A DNA stretch of 64,000 nt, taken from Chloroflexota bacterium. GTDB taxonomy: Bacteria > Chloroflexota > Dehalococcoidia > Lucifugimonadales > Lucifugimonadaceae. The stretch covers positions 1 through 64,000 of the forward strand of contig VXSB01000054.1 of NCBI GenBank assembly GCA_009838175.1, read 5' to 3'. Below, one piece after another: positions 26,917-36,238 of the stretch; within the stretch, counting starts at the first letter, position 1; each line of letters begins with the position of its first letter. Made by a program: the position numbers and the translations under genes. The notes below the pieces were generated by a model. It was not told where the DNA came from and did no database searches. It worked only from the letters and a program-made list of their open reading frames with translations.

Positions 26917-28203
26917 TTGATCCACGAAGTCACGATGCCAGCGATGGGTGCCGACATGACTGAAGGCACTGTTGTCAAGTGGTTGAAGAGCGAAGGTGAT
27001 GAGGTGGCTCGTGGCGACAAACTCGCAGAGATCGAGACCGACAAGACCGTCGTAGAGATGGAGGCCTACAATGCTGGCATCCTCCGTAGGATCGTGTTGG
27101 GCGACGGCACTAAAGCTCCCGTTGGCTCGTTGCTCGCATACATCGGAGGAGCAGACGACGTGCTCCCCGAAATGGATGACGCACCTGCATCGGCGGCAGT
27201 CGAAGAGCCTTCCGAACCCGAGCCAGCAGTCGAACTACAGGTCGAAGCGGCAGCACCTGAACCGCAGCCCGCGCCTGAACCAGCAGCATCCGCCCCAGTT
27301 GCCGCTCCGCCAGCACCGACAGTTGACGGCGGTCGAATAAAGGCTTCTCCGCTCGCACGCCGTTTGGCCCGCGAACACGGTTACGATCTGGGGGCGATAC
27401 CGGGAACCGGGCCGGGTGGACGAATCACCCGTGATGACGTGCTTGGGTTCACCCCTGCGCCCGCATTTGCTCCGTCAGGTGTTACAGAGGCACCCCCGGC
27501 AGTCACCGTTGACGGCTCGGATATCGAACTCACCACGATGCGCCAAGCCATCGCCCGCGTCACTGTACGCAGCAAGACTGAAGCACCACACTACTACGTC
27601 ACATCTGGCGTGGATATGACCGAAGCCATGTCGTTCCGCGCTCAACTCAACGCCGAACTCGTCGAGTCTGGTGTTCGAGTATCAGTGAACGACATGATCA
27701 TCAAGGCCTTGGCTATGGCGATTGTCGAGTACCCGAAGTGGAACACCACCTTCCACGAGGATCGTTTAGAGGGCCACGACAGCATCAACATCGGCGTGGC
27801 GATCGCGCTTGAAGCCGGTTTGATAGTGCCTGCGTTGATCGGCGTCCAAAACATGTCACTGGTGGATGTCGCCAACGCGTCGAAAGACCTCGGCGCCCGC
27901 GCCAGAGGCGAAGGTGGTTCATTGACCCAAGAAGAGCTGACCGCCGGCACCTTCTCAACCTCGAACCTAGGTATGTTCGGCACCGACACCTTCGCGGCGA
28001 TCATCGTCCCACCGCAAGCGGGGATCCTCGCGGTAGGTGCAGTGAAACCGACACCAGTGGTCATGGACGATGAAATCGTCGTCCGCCAAATGATGAACGC
28101 CACGATCTCCGCCGACCACCGAGTCGGCGATGGGGCAGAAGCGGCAACTCTCCTCAACGAGGTCAAAGACAACCTCGAACGGCCTTTGCGCCTAATTCTC
28201 TGA
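26917..28203 (+). CDS. pdhC: dihydrolipoamide acetyltransferase (E2)
   Basis: A 428-residue E2 with a TTG start and a good GAGGAGA upstream. Domains: an N-terminal lipoyl domain (1-77) with the lipoylated K43 in ETDKTVVEM; a linker of about 60 residues rich in A, P and E; a peripheral subunit-binding domain near 140-180 (SPLARRLAREHG, GPGGRITRDDV); and a C-terminal acyltransferase with the catalytic H401 and D405 in DHRVGDG. It transfers acetyl to CoA. E3 is not adjacent and must be encoded elsewhere. Confidence 0.93.
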   Translation: MIHEVTMPAMGADMTEGTVVKWLKSEGDEVARGDKLAEIETDKTVVEMEAYNAGILRRIVLGDGTKAPVGSLLAYIGGADDVLPEMDDAPASAAVEEPSEPEPAVELQVEAAAPEPQPAPEPAASAPVAAPPAPTVDGGRIKASPLARRLAREHGYDLGAIPGTGPGGRITRDDVLGFTPAPAFAPSGVTEAPPAVTVDGSDIELTTMRQAIARVTVRSKTEAPHYYVTSGVDMTEAMSFRAQLNAELVESGVRVSVNDMIIKALAMAIVEYPKWNTTFHEDRLEGHDSINIGVAIALEAGLIVPALIGVQNMSLVDVANASKDLGARARGEGGSLTQEELTAGTFSTSNLGMFGTDTFAAIIVPPQAGILAVGAVKPTPVVMDDEIVVRQMMNATISADHRVGDGAEAATLLNEVKDNLERPLRLIL

Positions 28204-28259
28204 CCAACCGTCAGAACGCATCGGTGACCATCCCGCCCTTGTGCGAAGATTGACGCACT

Positions 28260-29915
28260 GTGTACGCACGAGAGGCATTCACCAACGAAGACATCTCGAT
28301 ACTGAGTCGCTTCTTTACCAACACCGATCTACCGGTCTTCGCGATCGTCAACCTTCCGGAGATCGTGAAGGGTGCCATGTTTGCACGTTACAGCCGGACG
28401 CACAAGTCTCTGCGCCGATTATTTCTGGACGAGTTCTACGAACAGCCCGAAATCGGCATCCAATCCATCGCCGATCAAGTCGGCGATGGAGAGCAGGGGA
28501 TAGGTCGCGCAGAGAAGCTATACGAGACCGTGTTTGTCGAATATGGCGACGATTCGGTGGCGCAGTTGGGCGGTGCTCACGTTGCATGTGAGCAGGCATC
28601 GGCGATCTTGACGAAGGTGCTCGAAAGGGGAAGATTAGCGGCGTATTTGGAGCAGAGCACCCGCTACATCTACTACGACGTGAAGCTGAAGGATGCTGAC
28701 GGGACATCTAAGTTTCGGTATCAGACGCCGCCTGAGATAGCACAAGGGCCATTGGCAGACCGCTACTTAGACACGATGGATCGTCTGTTTGAAAGTTATT
28801 CGTCCGTCGTGCGTGCCCTGACGTCGTACTTCCAGACGCGTTTTCCTCAGGGCACTCGGGAGACAAGGGGGGCTTACCGAAGCGCGACGCGGGCTCGTGC
28901 GTGTGATACAGCTCGGGGACTGTTACCGGCATCCACAACTTCGAACCTCGGAATTTTCGCCACTGGACAGGCGTACGAGGCATTGCTGATGCGAATGAAC
29001 GCGAGTCCTCTGGCCGAGGCGCATGACTATTCGGAGATGATGCTAGTCGAACTGCGTAAAGTGATCGCGGGATTTCTTTCAAGAGTGGATGTTGAGGATC
29101 GGGGCGTGGCATGGAGTGGGTATTTCAGGGACGTAGATCGAAGAATGGATGAGATCGTATCGGTCGATACGACGCTGGATGGTGCAAGGGATTTCGATTT
29201 GGAACGTGACGAGGTTAGGTTGCTGGATTACGATCCTGACGCGGAGATCAGGCTCGTCGCAGCCGCGCTGTATCCATATTCGAATCGGTCAGAAGAGGAT
29301 CTGCTTAAATCGGCCATCGAAATGAGCGACCAAGAGCGGAGGAACGTGCTCTCGACTTATGTCGGTGATCGATCGAATCGTAGGCACAAGCCGGGGCGTG
29401 GGATGGAACGGATCTATTACCGTTTCGACGTGCTGTCCGACTTCGGCAGTTTCCGCGATCTACAACGGCACCGCATGATGACGATCGATTGGCAGCGTTT
29501 GACGCCTATTCATGGATACTCAACTCCGCCGGAGATTGAAGACGTAGGAGGCGACGTAGCGACTAGGTGGCACGACGCTATGTCTGAGATGTCGGCGTTG
29601 TATTCGGACGTGCAAAAGGAACACGGTGCGGACGTTGCCCAATATGTTGTGCCGTTTGGTTACCGAATTCGTTACAACATCCAGATGAACGCTCGACAGG
29701 CATTCCACATGCTGGAGTTGCGAACCGGAGCTTCAGGTCATTCTGACTACCGTCGTATCTGTCTGAAGATGCACGCGTTAATCCGCGACCAAGCCGGTCA
29801 TGCGGTTATTGCCGACGCGATGAAGTACGTAGATGCAAAAGACTACGGCTTGGGCCGACTTTCGTCGGAACTTCGTCAATCGCAGCGTCGGCAACCGACG
29901 TTGTTTGACCTATAG
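28260..29915 (+). CDS. tandem ThyX-like (FAD-dependent thymidylate synthase fold) protein
   Basis: A 551-residue protein with a GTG start, twice the usual ThyX length. Each half shows ThyX features. The first has FARYSRTHKSLRR near 41-53 and ARGLLPASTTSN. The second has LQRHRMMTIDWQRLTP near 401-415, then NARQAFHMLELR and HSDYRRI. Canonical ThyX uses R-H-R-x7-S with N-E inside it. Here only the second copy keeps RHR, and S, N and E are replaced. It may be a thymidylate synthase relative with altered chemistry. Doubled ThyX-like proteins are, to my recollection, found in Chloroflexota and a few other phyla. Confident on fold, less on activity. Confidence 0.8.
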   Translation: MYAREAFTNEDISILSRFFTNTDLPVFAIVNLPEIVKGAMFARYSRTHKSLRRLFLDEFYEQPEIGIQSIADQVGDGEQGIGRAEKLYETVFVEYGDDSVAQLGGAHVACEQASAILTKVLERGRLAAYLEQSTRYIYYDVKLKDADGTSKFRYQTPPEIAQGPLADRYLDTMDRLFESYSSVVRALTSYFQTRFPQGTRETRGAYRSATRARACDTARGLLPASTTSNLGIFATGQAYEALLMRMNASPLAEAHDYSEMMLVELRKVIAGFLSRVDVEDRGVAWSGYFRDVDRRMDEIVSVDTTLDGARDFDLERDEVRLLDYDPDAEIRLVAAALYPYSNRSEEDLLKSAIEMSDQERRNVLSTYVGDRSNRRHKPGRGMERIYYRFDVLSDFGSFRDLQRHRMMTIDWQRLTPIHGYSTPPEIEDVGGDVATRWHDAMSEMSALYSDVQKEHGADVAQYVVPFGYRIRYNIQMNARQAFHMLELRTGASGHSDYRRICLKMHALIRDQAGHAVIADAMKYVDAKDYGLGRLSSELRQSQRRQPTLFDL

Positions 29916-29933
29916 TTATCTGAATCAGCCCGA

Positions 29934-30257
29934 CTACGGTTCCAAATATTGGACAGGTGAACGAGTGCGATATTCGATCGGGACATCTTTCCCGACATAG
30001 TCGCGCCAAACGTCCATCGCGTAATCACTATCGAAAAACCACCTGCCATCATCGCGTTGCCGCCACGAACCTTGTTTTGGTCGAAATGCACAAGCGATTT
30101 TCCAGGATCGCTTCCCCAGAACCAAGCGGTAATCGGACACACGTTCGGGGTCAATCTTCCACCATCCTTCGACCGCAGCTTTTAGGTGTCGTCCTTCGGA
30201 CATGGCTTTTCCGATCTCGAAGAGCATCAACGGCTCATTGACTTTGAAGTCGTTCAT
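29934..30257 (-). CDS. small conserved-type hypothetical protein
   Basis: A 107-residue protein, ATG start. Its pattern of a Trp-rich N-terminal half, SDYRLVLG, AFRPKQGSW, GRWFFDSD and a C-terminal DYVGKDVPIEYR ending PVQYLEP resembles an uncharacterised small domain found in many bacteria. I cannot name a function. It converges with the ThyX-like gene (18-base gap). Confidence 0.7.
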   Translation of the reverse strand: MNDFKVNEPLMLFEIGKAMSEGRHLKAAVEGWWKIDPERVSDYRLVLGKRSWKIACAFRPKQGSWRQRDDGRWFFDSDYAMDVWRDYVGKDVPIEYRTRSPVQYLEP

Positions 30258-30296
30258 ACCTATCGCAAATGGAAAGTTGCCGGCAAACTGAAATCA

Positions 30297-31160
30297 TCAA
30301 CCACGCGGATAATGCACAGGACCCGGCTCAATCCCACACGCCTCTGCCAGCCACTCTTCCTGCGCGATGTGGTCGAGATGTCCTTTGGCTAGGTTGACTC
30401 GTACGGTGGTTTCGCCTGACACGGCGGAGGCGAGTTTGTCGTAGTAGCTCTTCTCCGAAGCGCCGGCGGAAAGCATCACCTTGCTGGCGTCGACTCCGGT
30501 CGCCAGGTTCATCGGATCGTAGTTTGTCAGAGTTGACCGCGCCTCATCCCATGAATCGGGATGCGTTCGTTTGAAGTCGTTGAACTCTGCGATGGGATAG
30601 TCTGGATCGCCTTGCATACGACTGTCGATGTCTGCAAACATCAATCCGCCGCTCTGCAACGCGTGAAGTCCGTCCGTCAGCGCGCCCGTTATCCACGCGA
30701 GGTCACCGCCGGATATGGCGAGGCGGGAGGCGTCGATATTCGGCTGTTGCAGAAGGATTTGGACAGCGGTGATGCAATCTGCGACGATGTCGCCCCATAC
30801 GTAGGTATCTTCGCCGGGCAAACCATCGGTTAATAGTCCGGGATACGCGGCGGAGTATTGCGAGTTCGATAACCTCTGCCCGCGATGGCAAAGCGCCAAA
30901 ACCATATATGCCGCCCGCCGTTCGTACGGCGGGACCGCCACTACGCTTCCATATCCCGGCGCTTGGAAGAGCGGAACATGCGGGCCGTCAGACTTCGGCA
31001 CGTGCAGATAAGCGTAGAGCGGGTAATCGCCGACGCCGTTGAATCTGACGGAGTAGGCATTCGATGTTTCGTTAGTGCGGATCGGCAGATCTTCTATCGA
31101 GATATCGCCTTTGGCTGCGTTGAGAGCAGCCTCTACCCGCGCGGACCAGTATTCATTCAT
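30297..31160 (-). CDS. AXE1-like alpha/beta hydrolase with Asp at the nucleophile position
   Basis: A 287-residue alpha/beta-hydrolase of the acetyl-xylan-esterase (AXE1)/cephalosporin-deacetylase type, evidently a paralogue of the next gene. The nucleophile elbow is SGGD (residues 150-153) where the paralogue has GGSQGG, so an Asp replaces the catalytic Ser. A candidate catalytic His is in GHLDHI. It could be inactive, act on another chemistry as in haloalkane dehalogenases and epoxide hydrolases that use Asp, or be a binding protein. The start has CGGAGAA upstream. Confidence 0.8.
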   Translation of the reverse strand: MNEYWSARVEAALNAAKGDISIEDLPIRTNETSNAYSVRFNGVGDYPLYAYLHVPKSDGPHVPLFQAPGYGSVVAVPPYERRAAYMVLALCHRGQRLSNSQYSAAYPGLLTDGLPGEDTYVWGDIVADCITAVQILLQQPNIDASRLAISGGDLAWITGALTDGLHALQSGGLMFADIDSRMQGDPDYPIAEFNDFKRTHPDSWDEARSTLTNYDPMNLATGVDASKVMLSAGASEKSYYDKLASAVSGETTVRVNLAKGHLDHIAQEEWLAEACGIEPGPVHYPRG

Positions 31161-31181
31161 GATCAGATTCTCCGTCGGAGG

Positions 31182-32123
31182 TTACAGAGCCACCGGGTTG
31201 AGATGTTCGGCGAGGAACGTATGCATCACCTTGTCGTGCCCAACGCCAGTCCCGGCATCATGCGCACAATCTTCATAGGTGTAGAGCTTCTTGTTGTCGC
31301 TTCCGATTTGGTCGAACACCGCGAAACCTGTCTCAGGCGGACAGACGTCATCCATCAACCCGATGTTGACGATGATCGGACATTCGATCTTGTCCACGAA
31401 GTTATGGATGTCGTGGAGATCGAGGGTGTTGCGAGCAACTTCTTCACGCTCGGGATGCAAACGCAGGTAGTCGTTGATCTCCTCGTACGGATAAGACCGC
31501 GTCAACGATGCCGCGTCCATCATCGAGCAGAGATAGGGCGCACCGGCCGACGCGCAAGCCACTTGTCCCGCCCTCAGAGCAGACACCAGAAGTGCGAGGG
31601 CTCCGCCTTGACTCCCGCCTTGAACGCAGATGCGCGACGAATCGACCTCGTCCAGACCGCTCAAGAAATCGAACGCCCGGACCGCGTCCATGTAGAAGCC
31701 GCGGTAACCATACTCCGTTCGCTTGTCGAGGTTATGGACCAAGAGACCCGGATATCCCGGATTGAAAACGGAGTTGCTGCGAAGTTTGTTGCGCGGCGCT
31801 GCCGAAAATGCAGCATAACCCATCATCGCCAAGTCAGTAGGCAATTTGGGTTCACTGACGTAGCCGGGAACGAAGAGGTAGCCGGGCAGTTGACCGTCTA
31901 TATTACGCGGTCGACAGTACCATCCTGCGATTTCTAACCCTGCATAGCTGTCGTAATGCGCTTCAAAGACCTCGACTTCAGAAGTAGAGCGCATCGGATC
32001 CAGTTCAAGCCGAGGGTTTAACGGCACGGACATGGTGTCGGCTTCGGTCTGCCGCCAATATTCGTCGAAATCGTCAGGGCGGCGGACTGACGATTTCCAT
32101 TCGGATGGATCGCGACGCGTCAT
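31182..32123 (-). CDS. AXE1-like acetyl esterase (alpha/beta hydrolase)
   Basis: A ~313-residue alpha/beta-hydrolase of the acetyl-xylan-esterase family. The nucleophile elbow is GGSQGG in ICVQGGSQGGALAL. An acidic residue lies in GLMDDVCP and a His in the ECAHDAG-like C-terminal stretch. It probably removes acetyl or other short acyl groups from sugars or natural products. I start at the ATG at 32123, which has GAGGTA six bases upstream. Another ATG lies at 32129. The duplicate is 21 bases downstream. Confidence 0.85.
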   Translation of the reverse strand: MTRRDPSEWKSSVRRPDDFDEYWRQTEADTMSVPLNPRLELDPMRSTSEVEVFEAHYDSYAGLEIAGWYCRPRNIDGQLPGYLFVPGYVSEPKLPTDLAMMGYAAFSAAPRNKLRSNSVFNPGYPGLLVHNLDKRTEYGYRGFYMDAVRAFDFLSGLDEVDSSRICVQGGSQGGALALLVSALRAGQVACASAGAPYLCSMMDAASLTRSYPYEEINDYLRLHPEREEVARNTLDLHDIHNFVDKIECPIIVNIGLMDDVCPPETGFAVFDQIGSDNKKLYTYEDCAHDAGTGVGHDKVMHTFLAEHLNPVAL

Positions 32124-32193
32124 GTGCATTACCTCGGTACGGGTTACGAGTCCATAAAACTGTATCACCGTGAAATCGCTGCGACCGAGGCAT

Positions 32194-33681
32194 TTACACG
32201 GTCGATTTCGAAGGATCAGCTACGTCTTCATCCGACTCGTAGTTGCGCGTCATTAACCACGCTGGAATCACGCCGATGATGCACGCGGTCGAAGCGTAGG
32301 TGAAGAAGTTGGAGAACACGGCCATTCCTGCTTCGTTCGCCGCTTCTGGCCGTTCGATCATCTCCTCCAGTCCGGGCGCAGTTAGCAGGAACTGCTCCGT
32401 ACCGAGCGACGCTACGACAGCGAGACCGGCGGTCATACCGATATTCCGGGATAACGTCAGCAACCCAGATGCGATGCCTTTGTCCTCCTCCGGCACTCGT
32501 CGCAGCGCGCTTTCTGCGATTGGCGCGATTAAAAGCCCCAGTCCAATCCCAACGATGACTAAATCGATCGACGCGCGGGGCTCTTGTAGCACGATCTCCC
32601 AAGTCGAGATGAAGTTGAAGCCGATTGCCGCCAATATCAAGCCCGCAATTGTTGGTATCCGCACTCCGAATTTCGTCGCGATGAAACCGCCCGCGAACGC
32701 GGAAACACCGAGAGCAACCGTCATCCGTACGAGAAGAAGGCCGGAATCAAGCGCCGACAATCCGTATATCGTCCCGGCCAGCAAAGGCACGCTCACCAAC
32801 CCGATCATCAACGCAGCGCCGACCAAGAAATGCGTCACGTTCGACCAGATGAAGTCCTTGAGCTTGCCAAGCGACCGCGGAACCGCCTTCTCGCTCGCCA
32901 TCCGATTGGATATAGCGACCACACCGGTCAAAACTGCGGCCGCAACGAACAGCAGGATCATCGGCAGGTCTGGTTCGGAGATTCGGAATAGGCCGATCGT
33001 GAGCGTGGTGAGTGCGGCTGTGAAGGCTGCTGCGCCGATCCAGTCGACACTGGTGTCGTGACGGATACCCTTCGGAAGTTTCGCCAACGCGACCACCGCG
33101 ATCAACGAGAGCGGGATGTTGGACCAGAACGCGTATTCCCATCCGATCCAATCGGCTATCGCACCAGCATAGACCGGACCGAATACGCTGCCGGCTTCCG
33201 CAGCGGCACCGACCATCCCGAACGCGACGATGCGCCGTCGCACGCCGACTAGTGTTTCGGCCGCGGCCAGGGATATCGGTATTACCGCACCAGCGCCAAT
33301 CGACTGCACGACCCGCGCAATTATCGCCCATCGATACTGGTCCAAGAACGGGACCGCATCCAACGCCGACGACATCATCGGTATTAGCGCTACACCCGCG
33401 GAACCGACCATGAAAACGCTTAAAGCTAGAAGGAACGTAGCACGGTAGCCCCATCGGTCGGAAAGCCTGCCCATGATCGGCATCGTCGCCGAGTAACCGA
33501 TCAAGAACGCAATGATCAACCAACTCGCCCGCTCTATGTCGTTTACGGGAATCTTCAGACTCTGCATCATGTCCGGCAGGATGGTCACGACCAAAGTCAT
33601 GTCGTCGGCCGCGATGAAAACCCCGTAGCACAACGGGAGGAAGAGCAGGTAGGGCGAGACCTCGGCTTTCACCCACTTCAC
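32194..33681 (-). CDS. MFS transporter, DHA2-like
   Basis: A 495-residue inner-membrane protein with about 14 hydrophobic segments. GTG start. The cytoplasmic loop MGRLSDRWGYR is the MFS motif A, and IPISLAAAETL is the motif-C region. It is upstream of the two esterase genes on the same strand, 70 bases apart, which suggests that transport and deacylation of one compound may be linked. Import or export cannot be decided from sequence. Confidence 0.85.
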   Translation of the reverse strand: MKWVKAEVSPYLLFLPLCYGVFIAADDMTLVVTILPDMMQSLKIPVNDIERASWLIIAFLIGYSATMPIMGRLSDRWGYRATFLLALSVFMVGSAGVALIPMMSSALDAVPFLDQYRWAIIARVVQSIGAGAVIPISLAAAETLVGVRRRIVAFGMVGAAAEAGSVFGPVYAGAIADWIGWEYAFWSNIPLSLIAVVALAKLPKGIRHDTSVDWIGAAAFTAALTTLTIGLFRISEPDLPMILLFVAAAVLTGVVAISNRMASEKAVPRSLGKLKDFIWSNVTHFLVGAALMIGLVSVPLLAGTIYGLSALDSGLLLVRMTVALGVSAFAGGFIATKFGVRIPTIAGLILAAIGFNFISTWEIVLQEPRASIDLVIVGIGLGLLIAPIAESALRRVPEEDKGIASGLLTLSRNIGMTAGLAVVASLGTEQFLLTAPGLEEMIERPEAANEAGMAVFSNFFTYASTACIIGVIPAWLMTRNYESDEDVADPSKSTV

Positions 33682-33715
33682 GGATTCTCAGATTCCTGTT
33701 CGGGTTGATCAATCA

Positions 33716-34471
33716 TCATGGAATGGGCTGTTCAATCACGAACTTCTCGCCGTATCGGCTCATTTCGAGGATCCGAACCGTTGAATCTGAGTCGCGGATT
33801 TGCAAGGCACCAGTGATGCGCGCCGATTTCATCTCGAACGATTCGTGGTCGATTACCACTTCCGCGACCCCGGTACCGTCGGGAATGATCTCGCCGAGCA
33901 ACGACTTGAGCGCTTCTGCCTTCAAAGGAGATGTCAACAGGTAATCGGCACCCGGCTCTGGTGGCTCGATGAATTCCGCAGAAGTGAGCCCTTCGAGCAC
34001 CCCACGGACAGCGGCGATTGGCTGCAGAAATCCAATTGGGTTTTCCTCATTTGGCAAAAGCTCCCATTCGCCGGTCAGCGGGTTAGTTAACCATGTGCTG
34101 GTACCGATCAGGATCGCATCGACTTCGATGTAGATCCGTCCGAGATTGGCTTCGGCAGTGATGCTCATCCCGGTCTCCGTGATCGCGCCTTCAACACGCG
34201 TGAGTTCTAGTCCGCCTAACGCTTCGGTGAAACCGTTTTCGTGTTCGAGCAGGAACCAGATACTGCCGGCATCCACGAGAGCGTCGATCGCGTTCGTCTT
34301 TACTTCATCCGGTTCCAAGGGCACTGGCGTTGGCGTCGGACTGGGCGGTACTACGGCGGTCGGTTGCGGCGTTGGCGTTGGTTCGGGATCGCTGGAACAT
34401 GCATTAAGTGCAAACGCCAAGACCGACAGCAAAATGAAGATTCGTACTGCCGCAAAGACATGACGACGCAT
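33716..34471 (-). CDS. LppX/LprAFG-like lipoprotein
   Basis: A ~251-residue lipoprotein. A hydrophobic leader ends in the lipobox LNAC, followed by a T/P-rich tether of about 30 residues. The body shows the LppX_LprAFG pattern: repeated amphipathic strands, WLTNPLTGEW, and YLLTSPLKAEALKSLLGEIIP. Relatives carry or present lipids at the cell surface in actinobacteria, and similar proteins occur in Chloroflexota. The start is the ATG at 34471. A TTG immediately upstream also opens the frame. Confidence 0.8.
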   Translation of the reverse strand: MRRHVFAAVRIFILLSVLAFALNACSSDPEPTPTPQPTAVVPPSPTPTPVPLEPDEVKTNAIDALVDAGSIWFLLEHENGFTEALGGLELTRVEGAITETGMSITAEANLGRIYIEVDAILIGTSTWLTNPLTGEWELLPNEENPIGFLQPIAAVRGVLEGLTSAEFIEPPEPGADYLLTSPLKAEALKSLLGEIIPDGTGVAEVVIDHESFEMKSARITGALQIRDSDSTVRILEMSRYGEKFVIEQPIP

Positions 34472-34604
34472 CAATGTGACCCTTTACCATTGCCAAAGCC
34501 CGTAGTGGGCTGCGGTGCAAACAACCGCGATACGCCGAATTTTAGGCTAGATTTACTGCCCCGTGTTGACGAGCAACACCTGCCGCGGCTCGCAGACCGA
34601 CCAA

Positions 34605-35606
34605 TTACTGGGGTTTGTAACGGTTTTCCAAGCTCGCGAGCGAAGGGTCCGGCGGTTCGGAGCTTTGCTCGAGCGTGACGTGAGCGCCCAGATAGCCGCT
34701 TAGAGGGGATGACAAGTTGAAAAGTATGGTGCCGTTTCCCGCTTCATTGACATCGAACGACGTCACATAATGCGGTTCTTCCTGCCCTATCAAATACAGG
34801 CGGTACTCTTGGCCATGCGGTGCTTTTTCGACACCACCGATAACGAGCGCACCCAATTGTCGCTGTTTGTGTTCGAGTAGATAAGCAAAACCATCGGTGC
34901 TCAGAAGAGCGTCTGGTTGCCAATCTGCGCTCTGGTACTCGTTACGCAGCGTCGCATACGTCAGGCTGATCTGGTCGTTCATCGATGTCCGCAAAGCATC
35001 GTTGAGTTCGGTCATGCGGACGATCTGTTGCTCCTGCTCGGAGATTCGATCGTGGGCGTAGGACAGCATCTCTTCAGTAGTAGACATGTCCTCAAGCATG
35101 TTTTCAGCGTGCGCGTACGCCGCCGAAACCATGCTCTCCGAGTCTGCGAGTCTGCGATTCAGTTCGACATTGTCTGTGCCCAACTGAACAGCCATGATTC
35201 CAACGATCGCCAAAGCGGCGAAGGATGTGGCGAATGCCAACCTGCCCGCCGTTAGAACACCGCCGATGCGGTCCCAAATCCCCGGTTTCTCCGCCGCTTC
35301 ATCGATTTCATCAGCCGCGATCCGCTGTTCGAGATGGGATACAAGCGCCGAGAACGCCAACGCGTCGTCCGAAACTCCAGCTTCAGGCCGGACCGCGGCA
35401 AGCAAATTCTCTCGAACCGTCACGGGCGGCTCAACTTCCGCTACCTGCGCCGAGAAATCGGCAACAGTCTCGAGCATCTCATCCAACTCGGAGGCCGCAC
35501 CAGCGTCACGCTCAACCAGTTCTTCAACCGCCCGTTGCGCATCGTCATCCAATGCTCCCAAGGCGTACGCGGGAAAATCGCCGATAATATCTTCGTCTCG
35601 TGGCAT
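34605..35606 (-). CDS. anti-sigma factor (RskA-like)
   Basis: A 333-residue membrane protein located 20 bases downstream of the ECF sigma gene. The first ~50 residues are an anti-sigma domain without the HxxxCxxC zinc motif. A transmembrane helix spans about 122-141. Then comes a coiled-coil rich in E, Q and D to about 210, and a C-terminal RskA-type sensor domain outside the membrane. Released sigma would act after regulated cleavage of this protein. The signal is unknown. Confidence 0.85.
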   Translation of the reverse strand: MPRDEDIIGDFPAYALGALDDDAQRAVEELVERDAGAASELDEMLETVADFSAQVAEVEPPVTVRENLLAAVRPEAGVSDDALAFSALVSHLEQRIAADEIDEAAEKPGIWDRIGGVLTAGRLAFATSFAALAIVGIMAVQLGTDNVELNRRLADSESMVSAAYAHAENMLEDMSTTEEMLSYAHDRISEQEQQIVRMTELNDALRTSMNDQISLTYATLRNEYQSADWQPDALLSTDGFAYLLEHKQRQLGALVIGGVEKAPHGQEYRLYLIGQEEPHYVTSFDVNEAGNGTILFNLSSPLSGYLGAHVTLEQSSEPPDPSLASLENRYKPQ

Positions 35607-35625
35607 GGGGGCTATTCACCAAAGA

Positions 35626-36204
35626 TCATTCGTCGCCGTAGATCTCTTTGTCGAGCGCGACACGCAATTTCTTGAGTGCCAACCGCATTCGTGTCTTGAC
35701 GGTGCCGAGTGGCTGTCCGGTCGCATCGGCGATCTGAGTTTGCGTCATTCCTTCGAAATATGAGAGATATACCACCTGTCGTTGCGGTTCCGGGAGCACC
35801 TTCAGAGCCTCTCGTACTGACGCATACTCCGAGTTCGCAACCGCGGCTTCGGGAGGAGAGATGTCATCAGACTCAAGATCGTATCGCTCGGTGATGTCGT
35901 CGCTGTAGCGCGACTTGTCGCGTCGCAACTTGCGCAACTCATCGATGGTCCGGTTATGCGCGATGCGGAACAGCCAAGTTGTGAACTTGCCCTTGTCCGG
36001 CATGTAGGTGTGGCCCCGTCGCCACACTCGCATGAACACGTCTTGCGTGACTTCCTCAGATTTCACCGCGTCGTTCAGAATACGGGCGGCCAATCCGAAA
36101 ACACGTTTACCGTAGCGATCATAGAGTGCCGCGAACGCATCGGTGTTCCTGTCGGAAATCTCCGCCAGCAACTCCTGATCTGTGAGCTCTTGGTAATTGA
36201 TCAT
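35626..36204 (-). CDS. RNA polymerase ECF sigma factor (SigK/SigL-like)
   Basis: A ~192-residue sigma-70 family protein. Region 2 shows DAFAALYDRYG through DVFMRVWRRG and FTTWLFRIAHNRTIDELRK. Region 4 has LPEPQRQVVYLSYFEGMTQTQIADATGQPLGTVKTRMR. This is the ECF type paired with the RskA-like gene that follows. I start at the ATG at 36204, whose product begins INYQELTDQELL. A GTG at 36261 would extend into the palindrome at 36239-36276, so it is unlikely. Confidence 0.9.
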   Translation of the reverse strand: MINYQELTDQELLAEISDRNTDAFAALYDRYGKRVFGLAARILNDAVKSEEVTQDVFMRVWRRGHTYMPDKGKFTTWLFRIAHNRTIDELRKLRRDKSRYSDDITERYDLESDDISPPEAAVANSEYASVREALKVLPEPQRQVVYLSYFEGMTQTQIADATGQPLGTVKTRMRLALKKLRVALDKEIYGDE

Positions 36205-36238
36205 CGACCGATTTCCGTTGTATATGGCTTCCTTCTCC

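Noticed and set aside
30885-31937. 350-residue plus-strand frame
   Set aside because: Antisense to the two AXE1-like esterases, which carry strong family motifs. The frame itself matches no family.
32747-33712. 321-residue minus-strand frame
   Set aside because: Out-of-frame shadow of the MFS gene with biased Arg- and Gly-rich composition.
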